DNA of 64,000 nucleotides from Perkinsus olseni (taxonomy: Eukaryota > Perkinsozoa > Perkinsida > Perkinsidae), in assembly GCA_013115135.1 (NCBI GenBank), contig JABANP010000238.1, positions 1 through 64,000 of the forward strand, given 5' to 3'. Below, one piece after another: positions 1 to 10,209 of the stretch. The position numbers and the translations under genes were made by a program. Position 1 is the stretch's first letter. Each line of letters begins with the position of its first letter. The notes under the pieces were generated by a model. It did no database searches and had not been told where the DNA came from. It worked only from the letters and a program-made list of their open reading frames with translations.

Positions 1-2600
1 CAGTATCCTTAGGAGACACCGTAAGAGTGAGCGGCTTTGCACTCTGGATCTGAAATCGTCCCAATATGATGAGAGCCATCTGAAGAGATCCATAGTGGAA
101 GTAACATTGCTCGGCTCCTCGTCCAACTTTATATTCTTGTACCAAGAAATAACCATCGTTAGTCCAAGATAATCTTTGACCATAACGGACCATACCATCA
201 GCGTCCTTCCAAGCGACGTGAAGTAAGTTCTAGTAGGATTACGGAGTACTCTGCGCTTGGTTGGCTCGGCGAACTCGACAGGCTCGGGAGTGGAAGGTAA
301 CCCTCTTCCTTCCATGATGAGTTGGAACCTCTCTTCAGCTCGACTGCTGCGTCGCAGCAGGTCCTCTTTGAGCAATAGGTTCCTCGGCCTCTATAGAACC
401 TTTTGAGTTCGTGAAGGATGACTGTCGTCCTCTTTAATGTGGTCCTTGTGGTAGACTTGGACTTGAACCATCGGAGAACTTGACTCGACACATTCCTTCC
501 CCAAGTGACGCGTTATTATCCCCGGAACCCACATTGCGTCGAGTTTATGGGAAGGAGGTTGGTAGACTAACACTTGGCGACCAACTTCGTAGATCGGACG
601 AACAACTGGACCTACTGTAGCGGACCTACTCTTCTTCCATTCTTCTCCAAATCTTAGTCATCTTCCTCGGTTTCTATCCAATTTTCTTCACAGCGTTGAG
701 AATCATACCGCCACGAGTCTCATTCGGGTAGGATAGATACTCTTTGGATAGAGTTTGTCGTAAGAGCCTGTTGAGATAAAGATGACATCATCATATTCTC
801 GAATGGTAGCGCCGCATCAAATCCGAATACGATTTTGGTGAGGAGTCAGTCCAGTAGTCTCGTCGACAGAACCGTTCATAGAAGCCTGAATGAATCTCAG
901 TAGTTCAGGCCATGAACTAGGATTTCGTCCTTGTAGGGAACGGCGTAAACTTCTGGCCAAGTGCAAATGGGATACTTCGTAGAAGCCTCCCGAAGAAGGG
1001 TGACGGACTGGTAGGGTAAGGTGCTTATAAGAGTAGTATGCGCAAAGCGCATCAAAGGAAAGGGAGATAAGGTTACTCCCCAAATCCGTAATCACTGTGG
1101 ATGGTGCTCTGTAGACCAGAAATACTTCACGCTCTAGTACTCTACAGATCGATGAAGTAGAGATATCACTGAGCGGAAATAGAAGGCAATAACGACTTAG
1201 TAAAATCCGTTGCAGTGAGTATCCAACGAGCACCACTACTAGCACCAGCTTGAATAGCACCTGGTACCAAGGGCCCTACCAAGTCGCATCCAATACCTCG
1301 AAAGGTGCCGAAGGGCACCTTTAAGTGGCTCTCATGTCGGAGCTTTACGGGGGTGGTTACCAGGCAGGCAACACAAGACCGAACAATACTCTTAATAGAC
1401 TTGCGCAGTGCGGGAGCCCAGAACAACTTCCGAACGTGACGATAAGTAGCATCAACTCCGACATGACCCCGTATATGATGATAATAGCTACCAAGTTCAT
1501 TGAGCAGTGATGATACTGCTGGACGTGGTAGAACTATCTTCAGAGATTCATCCTCATCCCAAAGCTCTACCTTACAAAGGACACCGTTGAATAAAACACA
1601 GTGTTGTATGTAGTGGTAGAGAGAAGGGGGTAGATTCGCTTTGAACGAACTAGGGTCCAAAGATGATTCTAAGACCTCCTTAGCTTCTCGAGTTTGTGGG
1701 TCGCGATCCTGCTGGTTTATCAAGAACCTTCGAATGACTTCTGACGAGTCTGTCGGACCACGACCGCGCCAAGCTTGAAATGATTTATCAAGAATCATAA
1801 ACTTACATAATGAGGGGATGCTATTAATAGTCGGGATCATCAATGAATAAGGATAATGAAAATCGATAATATCCGATGCCATAGTGGGAATCTCACGAGT
1901 AGTCGACTTATCAACTTCACAGCAAATATTCGTAAGAACATTTGACGGTGGAAGGTCCTCTGCGACACGTGAGAGAATATCTACTCTATTAATATAAAAA
2001 GAATTATGTGAATGATGAGAAAATGTTACATTCACTCCTAATAATCTCAACTCCTCGACGGCTTCATCAATCGACGATCTCAATCTCGATATCGACAATT
2101 GCTCTATGCCGTGGATCTTACGGGGTGACGAGCGCATGCGACGGATGGAGACCAGACTATCATTGCAGACTTCGACGGATTTGAGTGAATTCCACCATTC
2201 ACTCTGCATCTGATCGATTACTGCAATGAAGGCCATCAACATCCCGTAAAGCTCACGTCGGTTCGCATGCCAAGTACAACCGTAAGGGGAAGAGCTTGCT
2301 CTCGGCGTAGACGGAAATCCAACCGGTAGATGGGAATTCAACTGAGCCTGAAAGCTGGCCAGTTGGGACCCATAACTCTATTCCATAACCGGTGTTGGAC
2401 GCATCAACAACAATCTTCAGATCTCGGGCATTCTTAATGAGCGGCACTGCCCCGTTGAGTTGCCGCCATATTACTTCAGCTGCTTGCAAATGCTTTCGGC
2501 ATTGCTGCTCCTCCTTGGAGTCAATCTCATCATCCCACTTCCGGTACAGCGGCCGGCTATCTGCCTCGCTATATCGCAGTGAGCTCGACACTGCGCTTCC
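1..2600 (-). pseudogene. RNase H and integrase of element A, frame-disrupted
   Basis: Continuation of pol in shifted frames. RNase H residues appear as IVVDASNTGYG, NRRELYG and CNDSLVS. Integrase follows with an HHCC zinc-binding region (GHVG...CVAC, about 1395-1500), a catalytic Asp in GCDLVGP, a second in ITDLGSN (about 1080-1100) and a Glu in GGFYEVSH (about 975-1000). The C-terminal part (LVYQPPSHKLDAMWVPG, about 510-575) matches the plus-strand copy at 12538-13392. Shifts near 2600, 2300, 1230 and 480 split it into four frames, so it is not expected to be translated whole. Confidence 0.8.
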
Positions 2601-5600
2601 CCAGCTGATCGTGTGATATCGAGATAGCGACCTGCAGCAGCAAAGATCCCTCTTCTAGTCGGCTGAAAATCTCTATTCTCAATCGGCAGTCTACGGACTG
2701 ATAATACTCCTTTGGGGTCCCAGTTCCAGTCGGCACCCAGCCAACGACAGAACTGATCCTCTGATTGACCCCATAGGGTCCTCTTACTCTCTGGTAACTC
2801 GAATCCGACTTTGGAGAAGAGGTTGATCATATCTCGGTTCCACATCGATCGAACTTCTTCATTGGGCGATATGATGAGATAATCATCCATCACTCGTACC
2901 ACTTCCACCATAGGAAATTTCGCTCTGAGAATGGCGAATAGGATATCGCCAATACTCTCTAAGGCATTGGGCCCTATTGAAAGGCCGAAGGCAAGGCGAT
3001 TAGTCGCCTTGAGAGAGTTGGAGAGACTATCACGGCCGCAATCAATGTAAAGCACTTTATTGACGGCAATTCTATAAAATGCCTTACTCGCATCCATCTG
3101 CTCTACAACAGCTTGGGGGTAGAGTTTTGCTCTCAACTCTCTGACTGCCTTCTGAACTGATCGGCGACGACTTGAACATTTTGGGCTTCTGGAATTGTAG
3201 CCTCTGAAATCGAGGCATGGGCGGACTGGCGTAGTTTTCGAGTCGCTCAGAGAGCAAACTGGAAAACACGTCGCCCACTCTACCTTTGGGTCTTGTCCTG
3301 GATGTAGATCAACTTCGCACCACCATTGCCGATCGAAATACATCTGTAGTTCGGCCGCCCATTTCTCTCTCTGCACCGAAGTTAACTTACGAATCAGACT
3401 ATCGGGGCGCCAACTACCTCTACTCTGCTGCTTCTCCTGCTGGTCAGTTGGATCGAGAGGCCAGTCGACCAAGAAGCGATATTGCTGATCATGAGTATCC
3501 TTAACCACACAGCCATTAGGATCAGCGATCTCGCATAACTTCTTCAAAGATAACTGATAAGACTGCGCATCCGGTATTTCGAATAGTCCATGATGATAGA
3601 TCCTCTGCAAAGCCGCGTCCAGAAAATTTTCATCTAAAGGTAGTCCATCCAACACTTTCACAATCTCAGCATCAAAGGGGTCCCGTGAGGTTGCCCTTGA
3701 CAGATTCCTGGATGACTCCTTAGGCTCATTGTCGGCTTCTGTCTGTTCCGAAGGATTCACTCGATATTCATCTTCGTGAACAGTAGCCTCAACTTGAGCG
3801 AGCTCTATCACAGGTGCTGCAGCAACCTCTACAGCTGCGACGGTATTCACAGACGAACTTTCATCGCGGCTCAGAAGTTCTTGGAGCCGTTTGTGCAATG
3901 AAGCAGCAGCTTCTTCTTCCTCCGTGTATATCAATCTCGCTCCTAGAATTCGTAATGCCGCACGACCCAAGATGATGGGATATGATAACTCACTTATCAC
4001 CAACAGTGGCAGCAATACTTCGGATCGAGGCTCCCCGACGTAACAGCGAATAACACATTCCTTTCGCACTATCCGAGCAGTCCCATTGGCACATGTTACG
4101 ACCACTGGCTTGATTCTCAAAACCTTGACATCAGTCGATAATCGATCCACTACTGACTCTCGAATCATAGCCACTGCCGCCCCTGTATCAATCAATGCTG
4201 CGAACTGCTCGCTCGCGATCGAAATCCGAACAGTATCGGGACTTGATAGTAGTGAAAGGGACAACGCATCCCTCTCAACTACTCCCTCCTCAGAACTTCC
4301 CGATAGATTCCGATCAACACAACTCAGGTCTACAGCACAGAACGGGGCTACAGAGCAAACAGCACCATCGACTCCCGAACGAAGCTCAGCGTTAGCAGCC
4401 GGAGTGGTTGCCTGACTTTGGAGACCAACCTCCACGAGATAGGCTGCAGCTGACTGCTTCGACGATGAGCTGTTCTCGGTTGCTCTCCCCGTCGTCAGTG
4501 CAACCTGACCTGAGGGAAGGGGGTTCGGGCAGACATATTGAAGATGCCCGCTCTTGCCGCATCGCTTACACATCGCAGACTTAGCACCTAATCGGCAATC
4601 CTTCGTAGAATGTCCCAGACCACACACACCACAGCGGCGGTTCATGCCGGCTGGACGTGCAGCCTGACAGAACTTCCAAGTATGACCCGGCTGCAGACAT
4701 CGACTGCAGGTTCCGCTGAATCGTGCCGGGTTGATACCGCTCTGAGAGCTCTCACCTTTCGGACTCGAGGATTGCCCCTGCTTCAACCCTGCCGAATCTT
4801 TTCGCTTCTCCTTTCCCGCCGACTTTCTAAGCTGCCGACTTTCAAAATAAATAGCATTGCGACGCAGCTGCTCAAAGGACGCGGACTCGATGGATGGTCC
4901 CATGCTCTCCAACGAGTCTAATATACGTGTATGCATGCCCGCTCTGGCACGGATACACTTATCCAAATCACTGTGCGCCCTCCCCGTCATCGCTACTACC
5001 AATGCACTTTCCATCTCCACTCGGGCGAAAAAATCTTCAACTCGCTCCGAATCCAGCTGCTTCAATGCCTCCCATCGCTGCACCATCTCCGAAGACGTGC
5101 ATGACTCCTTGAACCTCTTATCAAGATATTCCCAGAGACGCTGCACAACAATCTCGGGCGTCTGCTGATCTCGCTTCAATCCCGTACGGACCATCATTTC
5201 CAATTCTGATTTGAGAGCGCCCGCGAAATTCCTCATAATATAATAAACCTCTGCCTTCCCTCTCAATCCGTAAATCTCAATGGCATTCTGAATACGCTCC
5301 TTTATCAACCGATACGGGCAGCTATCAGTTGGGAAACTCCAGGGGGCCGCTTCAACAAGATCCAACTTCAGCCACGAAATTGCAACATCACTCCCTTCAT
5401 TCTTCGCTCGAGTTCCCGAACACAACTTCTCTCTACTCTCTGTAAACCCATCGATTGCCCTCTTCAAATCACTGGGACGCCCGCTATACCACCCCTTGCC
5501 CAATCTATACATCGCGGCACATTGCTTGGAAAGATACCGAGCTAAATGCTCGAACCAGATTTCATCGAGCCCTTCTAAAGCTGCGGCATCAAGCATCGAT

Positions 5601-5836
5601 GCATATACAATTTTAGCAACTTCTACGTCCCGATCTGGTTGCCCTTCTTGTAGTTCCCCCCTCCCGGAGACCCACCGTTGATACTTCCTTCTTATCTCTG
5701 ATATCTCTTTCAAGAACTCTCTCGAGGTAGTGCATTCCAAATTAATCTTTTGGACCTCCGCACCAACATCGACGGCAGGCAGACGGGCCGGGACGACGCC
5801 CTCGACTATTTCGGCAAATCCTGCATCGGGTACCAT
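2471..5836 (-). CDS. Gag-protease-reverse transcriptase polyprotein of element A
   Basis: One long frame encodes Gag, protease and reverse transcriptase. Three CCHC zinc knuckles lie near 4666-4707, 4594-4635 and 4530-4570 (CSRC..H..C, CGVC..H..C, CKRC..H..C). A retropepsin-like LIDTGAA motif is near 4165-4205. The RT palm has the VMDD box near 2871-2894 and an upstream MDASKAFYRI motif. The frame is open up to 5989 within the LTR, but I prefer the ATG at 5836 because it is the first ATG after the leader-like sequence; this gives about 1,121 residues. RNase H continues in another frame below 2600, so the polyprotein is broken there. Gag and pol share a frame in this family, with no stop or shift between them. 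Confidence 0.85.
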   Translation of the reverse strand: MVPDAGFAEIVEGVVPARLPAVDVGAEVQKINLECTTSREFLKEISEIRRKYQRWVSGRGELQEGQPDRDVEVAKIVYASMLDAAALEGLDEIWFEHLARYLSKQCAAMYRLGKGWYSGRPSDLKRAIDGFTESREKLCSGTRAKNEGSDVAISWLKLDLVEAAPWSFPTDSCPYRLIKERIQNAIEIYGLRGKAEVYYIMRNFAGALKSELEMMVRTGLKRDQQTPEIVVQRLWEYLDKRFKESCTSSEMVQRWEALKQLDSERVEDFFARVEMESALVVAMTGRAHSDLDKCIRARAGMHTRILDSLESMGPSIESASFEQLRRNAIYFESRQLRKSAGKEKRKDSAGLKQGQSSSPKGESSQSGINPARFSGTCSRCLQPGHTWKFCQAARPAGMNRRCGVCGLGHSTKDCRLGAKSAMCKRCGKSGHLQYVCPNPLPSGQVALTTGRATENSSSSKQSAAAYLVEVGLQSQATTPAANAELRSGVDGAVCSVAPFCAVDLSCVDRNLSGSSEEGVVERDALSLSLLSSPDTVRISIASEQFAALIDTGAAVAMIRESVVDRLSTDVKVLRIKPVVVTCANGTARIVRKECVIRCYVGEPRSEVLLPLLVISELSYPIILGRAALRILGARLIYTEEEEAAASLHKRLQELLSRDESSSVNTVAAVEVAAAPVIELAQVEATVHEDEYRVNPSEQTEADNEPKESSRNLSRATSRDPFDAEIVKVLDGLPLDENFLDAALQRIYHHGLFEIPDAQSYQLSLKKLCEIADPNGCVVKDTHDQQYRFLVDWPLDPTDQQEKQQSRGSWRPDSLIRKLTSVQREKWAAELQMYFDRQWWCEVDLHPGQDPKVEWATCFPVCSLSDSKTTPVRPCLDFRGYNSRSPKCSSRRRSVQKAVRELRAKLYPQAVVEQMDASKAFYRIAVNKVLYIDCGRDSLSNSLKATNRLAFGLSIGPNALESIGDILFAILRAKFPMVEVVRVMDDYLIISPNEEVRSMWNRDMINLFSKVGFELPESKRTLWGQSEDQFCRWLGADWNWDPKGVLSVRRLPIENRDFQPTRRGIFAAAGRYLDITRSAGEAQCRAHCDIARQIAGRCTGSGMMRLTPRRSSNAESICKQLK
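5818..5835 (-). other. Primer-binding site of element A
   Basis: One base inside the LTR end the minus strand reads TGGTACCCGATGCAGGAT. It begins with the TGG expected for pairing with a tRNA CCA end. It overlaps the ATG at 5836, so the PBS is also the first codons of gag. The tRNA species was not identified. Confidence 0.6.
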
Positions 5837-6022
5837 TGATCCGGGATTGAGGGAACTCAACAAGATAACTTGAGCCAAGATGGCTACGGATACCTCTCCT
5901 CTAGTGCGCAGGACCTCTAAAGTACTCAAAGCACAGATACTAGATGATCGGCTATGAGAACAAAAGCGCACGCCCGAAAGCGCTCGCATACAGAGCGACT
6001 CCTCGAAAGCATCTCATAATAA
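5837..6022 (-). repeat. 5' LTR of element A
   Basis: About 186 bp, nearly the same as the LTR at 13413-13600. On the minus strand it starts TATTATGAG and ends GGATCA, directly followed by the primer-binding site. It carries a spliced-leader-like 22-mer (5869-5890). The outer boundary is uncertain by a few bases because the two copies differ by one TAT unit. Confidence 0.8.
5869..5890 (-). promoter_or_regulatory. Spliced-leader-like sequence inside the LTR
   Basis: The minus strand reads TCCGTAGCCAT then CTTGGCTCAAG. The dinoflagellate/perkinsid trans-spliced leader, as I recall it, is DCCGTAGCCAT then TTTGGCTCAAG, so 21 of 22 positions agree. The LTR copy at 13547-13568 has the same sequence with one further C-to-T change. 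In this copy, 32 nt separate the leader from the LTR end, and the first downstream ATG is at 5836. I infer that it marks the 5' end (R region) of the element's mature RNA. Confidence 0.8.
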
Positions 6023-8202
6023 GCAAGGACGTCAGTCCTTCTTTAGGATAACTAGCCAAACGCCTCCTCCTCGCAAAACGACGTCTCGGAGTCTCCTAGT
6101 CGGAGACGTTACAGGCCAAACCAGCACGTCAGTCTCATAGAGCTGCTCTATTAGAAGCCTATACCAAGCCTCCTTAGACTCTTCCCTATCCCTGGGACGT
6201 CTACCAGCCACGCCGGGCACGTAGACACGCTCAACCAGCCCGTAGCTGCTACGGCGTAACACACAAAAACATCGACGACTCGAGCCCTGGTCCACAATCA
6301 CGCGGTGCCGAGTTGGACTGCCGCGATTCACTCCTCTAGGGTTGCCATTAAAATCGCGAGACACAGGAAGACCAACTGACAATAGTACTACTCGCATGCC
6401 ATCAAATCTGATACTGCTACCATCTCTACTATTGATACGGATCAAGAAAACTAGCATCTCTAGCGCTAGCTTCCACATACACAGGCGCCGCACAAACACA
6501 ACCCACAAGCGCGTAGCTGTCTCGGTGAAAGGGCCTTACCCGACTTAAATCAGTGGCGAAGTGGGGAGGGTCCCACGGAGCCTTTTTTGGTGACGCGCCG
6601 CGAGCAACCTATTCGGATTTACATGTGTCACTCAAATCTCCGAAATGGCCCGTCAGATTTCCACCGTTTATGGCATATTCGGTGTGTAATTCATCAATTC
6701 CACTTGTGCTACCACTCGAGCAACAAGATTTGAGGTTCTTCAATCACAGAATTGGGTTGCACTTTCCTCGGCGTGCGCTATATTCTTCACCTTTGCGCCC
6801 GCCCTTCCGATCTTTTTCAAAGCATAACAGCACAGGTTGAGTCGTGCCAGCTGATTTCAAATTTCCAACTTGTACCGGCGTGTCAGCAACGCTGTTACTC
6901 ACGTCTACGCCTCCGTGTCGCTCTATCAAGGTTCTTTACGATCCTGTCATACAAAGGGGCCCGTTGAACGGGCTGCTGTCTTTCGCGGGCTAAACTCTCG
7001 CCACTACAACCTTGGTAGTAAGAAGCGGATTCGTCGAAGCCTTGCGCATACCTCCTACGTCGGAACTCGTGGCCCGTTCACGCGATTTAATCTGCCCATT
7101 CATAAGTCCCGAATCAGCCAATGTCTCAATTAGTCGACTTCTCATTCGCTATGCGGGAACGCATTCGTCTCGGATGTTCAGAGGGCCGTGGACGGCAGCG
7201 AGTGCCTAACGCAGCCCTCTGCTGCTTATGCGCTCCGCAACGTATTGTTCATGCCGCATAGGTCTTACGGTTCGCTCACACTGCCATATCTCCTCAACCT
7301 TTGGGATTCTTCCTTGTCTGTACCATTCTCCACATGGTAAAATTTCAATGAACCGTCGCTCACCCCTTCACATTCTTTCTGTTGACACGCGGCTCTCGTG
7401 GTGCCTCCCCTAACGCCTACGGTGTAAGCCTTGCACTAACTATTCGATGTGCGTCGCTTCGCCCAGAGCCACTGTCATAGCAGGGTTAGGAGGATCTTCA
7501 CCAAGCTTGGTAACCAAGCCTTGGTTTCGAGCTTAGCATCAGTGAATCCTCAGGTGACCAGGCCTCGTCTGAGCAAGGGACGACAGTCACCAAGCATCAG
7601 TGCAACCGATCACTCCACTGGAGTGATGTCAGCCTGGACCTTCTGCATGCGCAAGAGTGATCCACGAGCATATCCGCGTCATTGACTTCAGCTGGCAAAT
7701 TTCTCAGCATTCCCAGAGGAGGCAAACTTTATCTCTGTATTGCAGAGATAAAGTTTGACTCCGCATCATCGAGTCTGCAGTAGCCACCGCGATATGATCC
7801 CGAGAACAGTCAAGTTTTGAGATCACACTTATGGGTACGGATCCGCTTTAAACGCACGGCTGTGTTGCAGACTGCAACTTGCAGTTCTGCGATCGTCCAC
7901 ACGAGATGATGGCACGACGACTCTTCGCCAATCGTGTCTTCTGCCGGTGACGGTGACGGTTCGCGGCCGCACACAGGCTCGAAGCCTCGGTCGTCCCATC
8001 ATGACGTGTTACATACTGCGCAACCATTCTCGGCGTCAGCAGCAAGGTCGCCCCGAATTCACCTAGTACCTTGACAAGCACGCTAGGTATTGTACTTCCC
8101 AGCACCAAGGTGCTTTCCAAGCCAAAAGAGTCTTTTGAAAAGACAAGGAGCAGACTTCGCTCGCCCCGCGCTGTCTCCTGGGACATCGCCTTGGATTTTG
8201 GT
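6023..8202. other. Intergenic stretch, no supported gene
   Basis: Two kilobases with only weak ORFs. A minus-strand ORF at 6032-6508 (158 codons) and one at 7848-8186 (112 codons) begin with ATG but show no recognisable domain, so I do not call them genes. The stretch contains one perfect palindrome (7723-7757). It may be old mobile DNA. Confidence 0.4.
7723..7757. repeat. Perfect palindrome, 15-bp arms
   Basis: Arm CAAACTTTATCTCTG is repeated as its exact reverse complement after a 5-base spacer. It is one of several such short hairpins in the non-coding parts of the window. Confidence 0.8.
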
Positions 8203-8230
8203 CAGGGGCCTATTTCATAGGATTTCCTGA

Positions 8231-8346
8231 GTAAGGACGTCTTTAAGTTTAGGATCCTAACCTTAGGAATCCTAAAGTAAGGACAAGCTATTTCATAAGG
8301 TTGTCCTTACTTAACCTTAGGATCCTAAACTTAAAGACGTCCTCAC
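8231..8346. repeat. Fold-back repeat next to the left TIR
   Basis: 8231-8260 and 8317-8346 are inverted copies matching at 29 of 30 positions. Inside them AAGTAAGGACAA faces TTGTCCTTACTT. The AGGATCCTAA and CTATTTCATAAGG words recur near 9780-9890 and 22990-23070, so this motif family makes up the ends of the TIR element. Confidence 0.7.
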
Positions 8347-9556
8347 CCGAGGATAAGGACATCCTTAAAAGACATTTTGAGCACAATTTTTGGCGAAAAT
8401 GAGCATCTCAGGGATTGATCCCACGCCCACACGGATGTCGGCTTGACCTACTACCGTCAGACCATCTTGGTTCTCGGCAAGATTCACAATAATTTGGGTG
8501 GTCAATATACCAAATAAATCGTAATACAAAATACGTCACAGAGGTGTGTCAAGACTTCAACAGTTGAGGTTTTGAATCAAAACTCTTAATAAGTCCTCCG
8601 ATGTTCAAGTTGAGGCTCAACTTCAACATCGGAGAACTTCCCGGATGGCATGTTTGCAAAACTAAGCTGGAAAATCGAAGTATAGATTATTGTGCAAGTT
8701 CAATCGGAGCCCCTTGCGACAGTCCAACGGGCGTCGCGAGAGGCACGATTGGACGGTCAAAAATCGACACAACCGGAAACCAGCGTGCGCCCTGGTAATC
8801 GACGCACAGAGCACGCACGCGCCAAGCTAGTTGAAACACCCTCCCCGGGTGACAGCGGAAGTCAGCCGCTGAGTCCAGCGCGGTCTCTGAGCCGCGCTTG
8901 AACCGCTCGCAGTTCAGAATGGGGGCCTTAGCCCCATTCGTCAAGGACCATAGTCCTTGAAGGAGTTTCCTTTTTCAAAACCCGTCCCGCCCGCCCGGGG
9001 ACAAACACTTAGCGCTCCGGGGTGCAGCCAGGCCGTGGTCTGGCACGCCAGGCGCCGCTAAGCGCTTTCGTCGTCGATGAGCGCTGCCACGACAGATCAG
9101 AGAGGAGCTCAATACTCGCCAAGCCACAAATGACCCGGACAGCGCCACGCGCGACAGATTTCGACCCGCCGCCACGACCTCGACGTCGGCCAGGGCCCCG
9201 CGCGGTGACGCCCCGACACGGGGCAGTCCTCGCTGGAAAGCGAGGCGAGTCGCCTGTGCTCGGGCCTGTTGGCTGAGAGATCATAGCACAGTGGCCTTCA
9301 CCAACGGGTCGAAAGCGGAGTCTCCCAGCGACCGTCAGGGACGCTTGACAGCGTCCCGAGCCTTTGCACGGGTCGCGGGTTCGTTCGGGCTTCGGCTTCG
9401 TGTGTTAGTTTACGAGCTCAGCTGAGCCAGCCCAAGCTCACAGCCTTGCAGCACAGAGCAGCTGCGGTGAGCTAGGAGTCGCTCGGTAATACTCGCCGGT
9501 TTCATGTTTCCCAATGTTGAGTATTCCCGGGAGTGACTCGATTTTTGAAGCATCTC

Positions 9557-9647
9557 GAAAATTCGCCAAGTCGAAAAAGAAGCATCACGAAAAATTCGCG
9601 AAGTCGAAAAAGAAGCATCACGAAAAATCGCGAAGTCAAAAAAAGAT
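9557..9647. repeat. Tandem repeat, about 33-bp unit
   Basis: Two and a half copies of a unit containing CGAAGTCGAAAAAGAAGCAT followed by CACGAAAAAT. The last copy is degenerate. Confidence 0.75.
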
Positions 9648-9654
9648 GTAGAAT

Positions 9655-9740
9655 GGAGAGCAGCAGGATTCGAACCCGGGAGCTATCAGCGGAGCGATTC
9701 GCGACTCGAATACCACTTTTCAGGTTAGGATGCTCTATAA
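9655..9740 (-). pseudogene. tRNA-like remnant
   Basis: The minus strand has a T-arm/B-box (CCCGGGTTCGAATCC) followed by TGCTCT, which can pair with AGAGCA about 75 nt upstream like an acceptor stem. No A-box or convincing anticodon arm was found. The 3' part resembles the tRNA-like remnant near 29045. Probably a tRNA-derived repeat rather than a working tRNA. Confidence 0.35.
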
Positions 9741-9897
9741 AGTACCTCGGGAGGTACTTCAGTGACGCGTTCTCAAAAACGTGTCCTAACCTTAGGAAAT
9801 GTGTCTTGTGAAATAGCTTCGACCTAACCACGCATCCTAACGTCCTTATCGAGGATTTCCTAACTTTAAAAGTCCTAGTGTCCTAACGTCCTACCCT

Positions 9898-10209
9898 ACA
9901 GCGCCACGCTCCTGGCTTTCGGAAAGGTCTACGTGCTAGAGCGGCTCTCATCGTGATAACCGCGATGGCGCGCGCGGCATGCTAGGTGAAGCTTGCTCGC
10001 CCGCAATAGATCAGCTATGTATTCGCGTACCCCTCAGCTGCGGGGAACTCGCGAACCACTCATTATTGATTTCGGTCGGACTTATTAAGTAGTATGGCAT
10101 CATCATCATCAGATATTATCATCCTCATTTCCTAATGAATGACTCTGATTCTCCAACGGATACTGAGTTGTCACTGGGAAGGACCGTGCTTGAGCCCCAA
10201 GACGCTACA
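9898..10209 (+). repeat. 5' LTR of element B
   Basis: 312 bp, starting ACAGCGCCACG and ending GACGCTACA, preceded by ACCCT. It contains the start of gag (ATG at 10135) and 75 coding bases. It lacks TG..CA ends. No obvious TGG primer site lies directly behind it; the nearest is TGGAGAAC about 12 bases in. Confidence 0.9.

Larger units (their letters stand above)
1..6022 (-). mobile_element. Element A: Ty3-type LTR retrotransposon, 3' end cut by window
   Basis: Minus-strand retroelement read from its 5' LTR (5837-6022) through gag, protease, reverse transcriptase, RNase H and integrase to the window edge. Position 1 corresponds to 13325 in the plus-strand partial copy at 12538-13600, so only about 90 internal bases and the 3' LTR are missing. 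The order PR-RT-RH-IN and the HHCC integrase fit the Ty3/gypsy or BEL group (inference). Frames break near 2600, 2300 and 1230, so this copy looks inactive. Confidence 0.9.
8347..9892. other. Interior of the TIR element, no supported gene
   Basis: Contains a GC-rich block (about 8690-9400) with many short ORFs on both strands but no recognisable domain, a short tandem repeat (9557-9647) and a tRNA-like remnant (9655-9740). Position 8941-8958 can form a small hairpin (AAGGAC...GTCCTT). I could not relate the GC-rich block to rRNA. Confidence 0.4.

Noticed and set aside
6032..6508. 158-codon minus-strand ORF
   Set aside because: No recognisable domain, no signal peptide and no intron signals; it adjoins the LTR of element A and may be chance or old mobile DNA.
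8690..9400. GC-rich block resembling an rRNA or spacer region
   Set aside because: I could not find conserved rRNA core words, and the block lies inside a TIR element.
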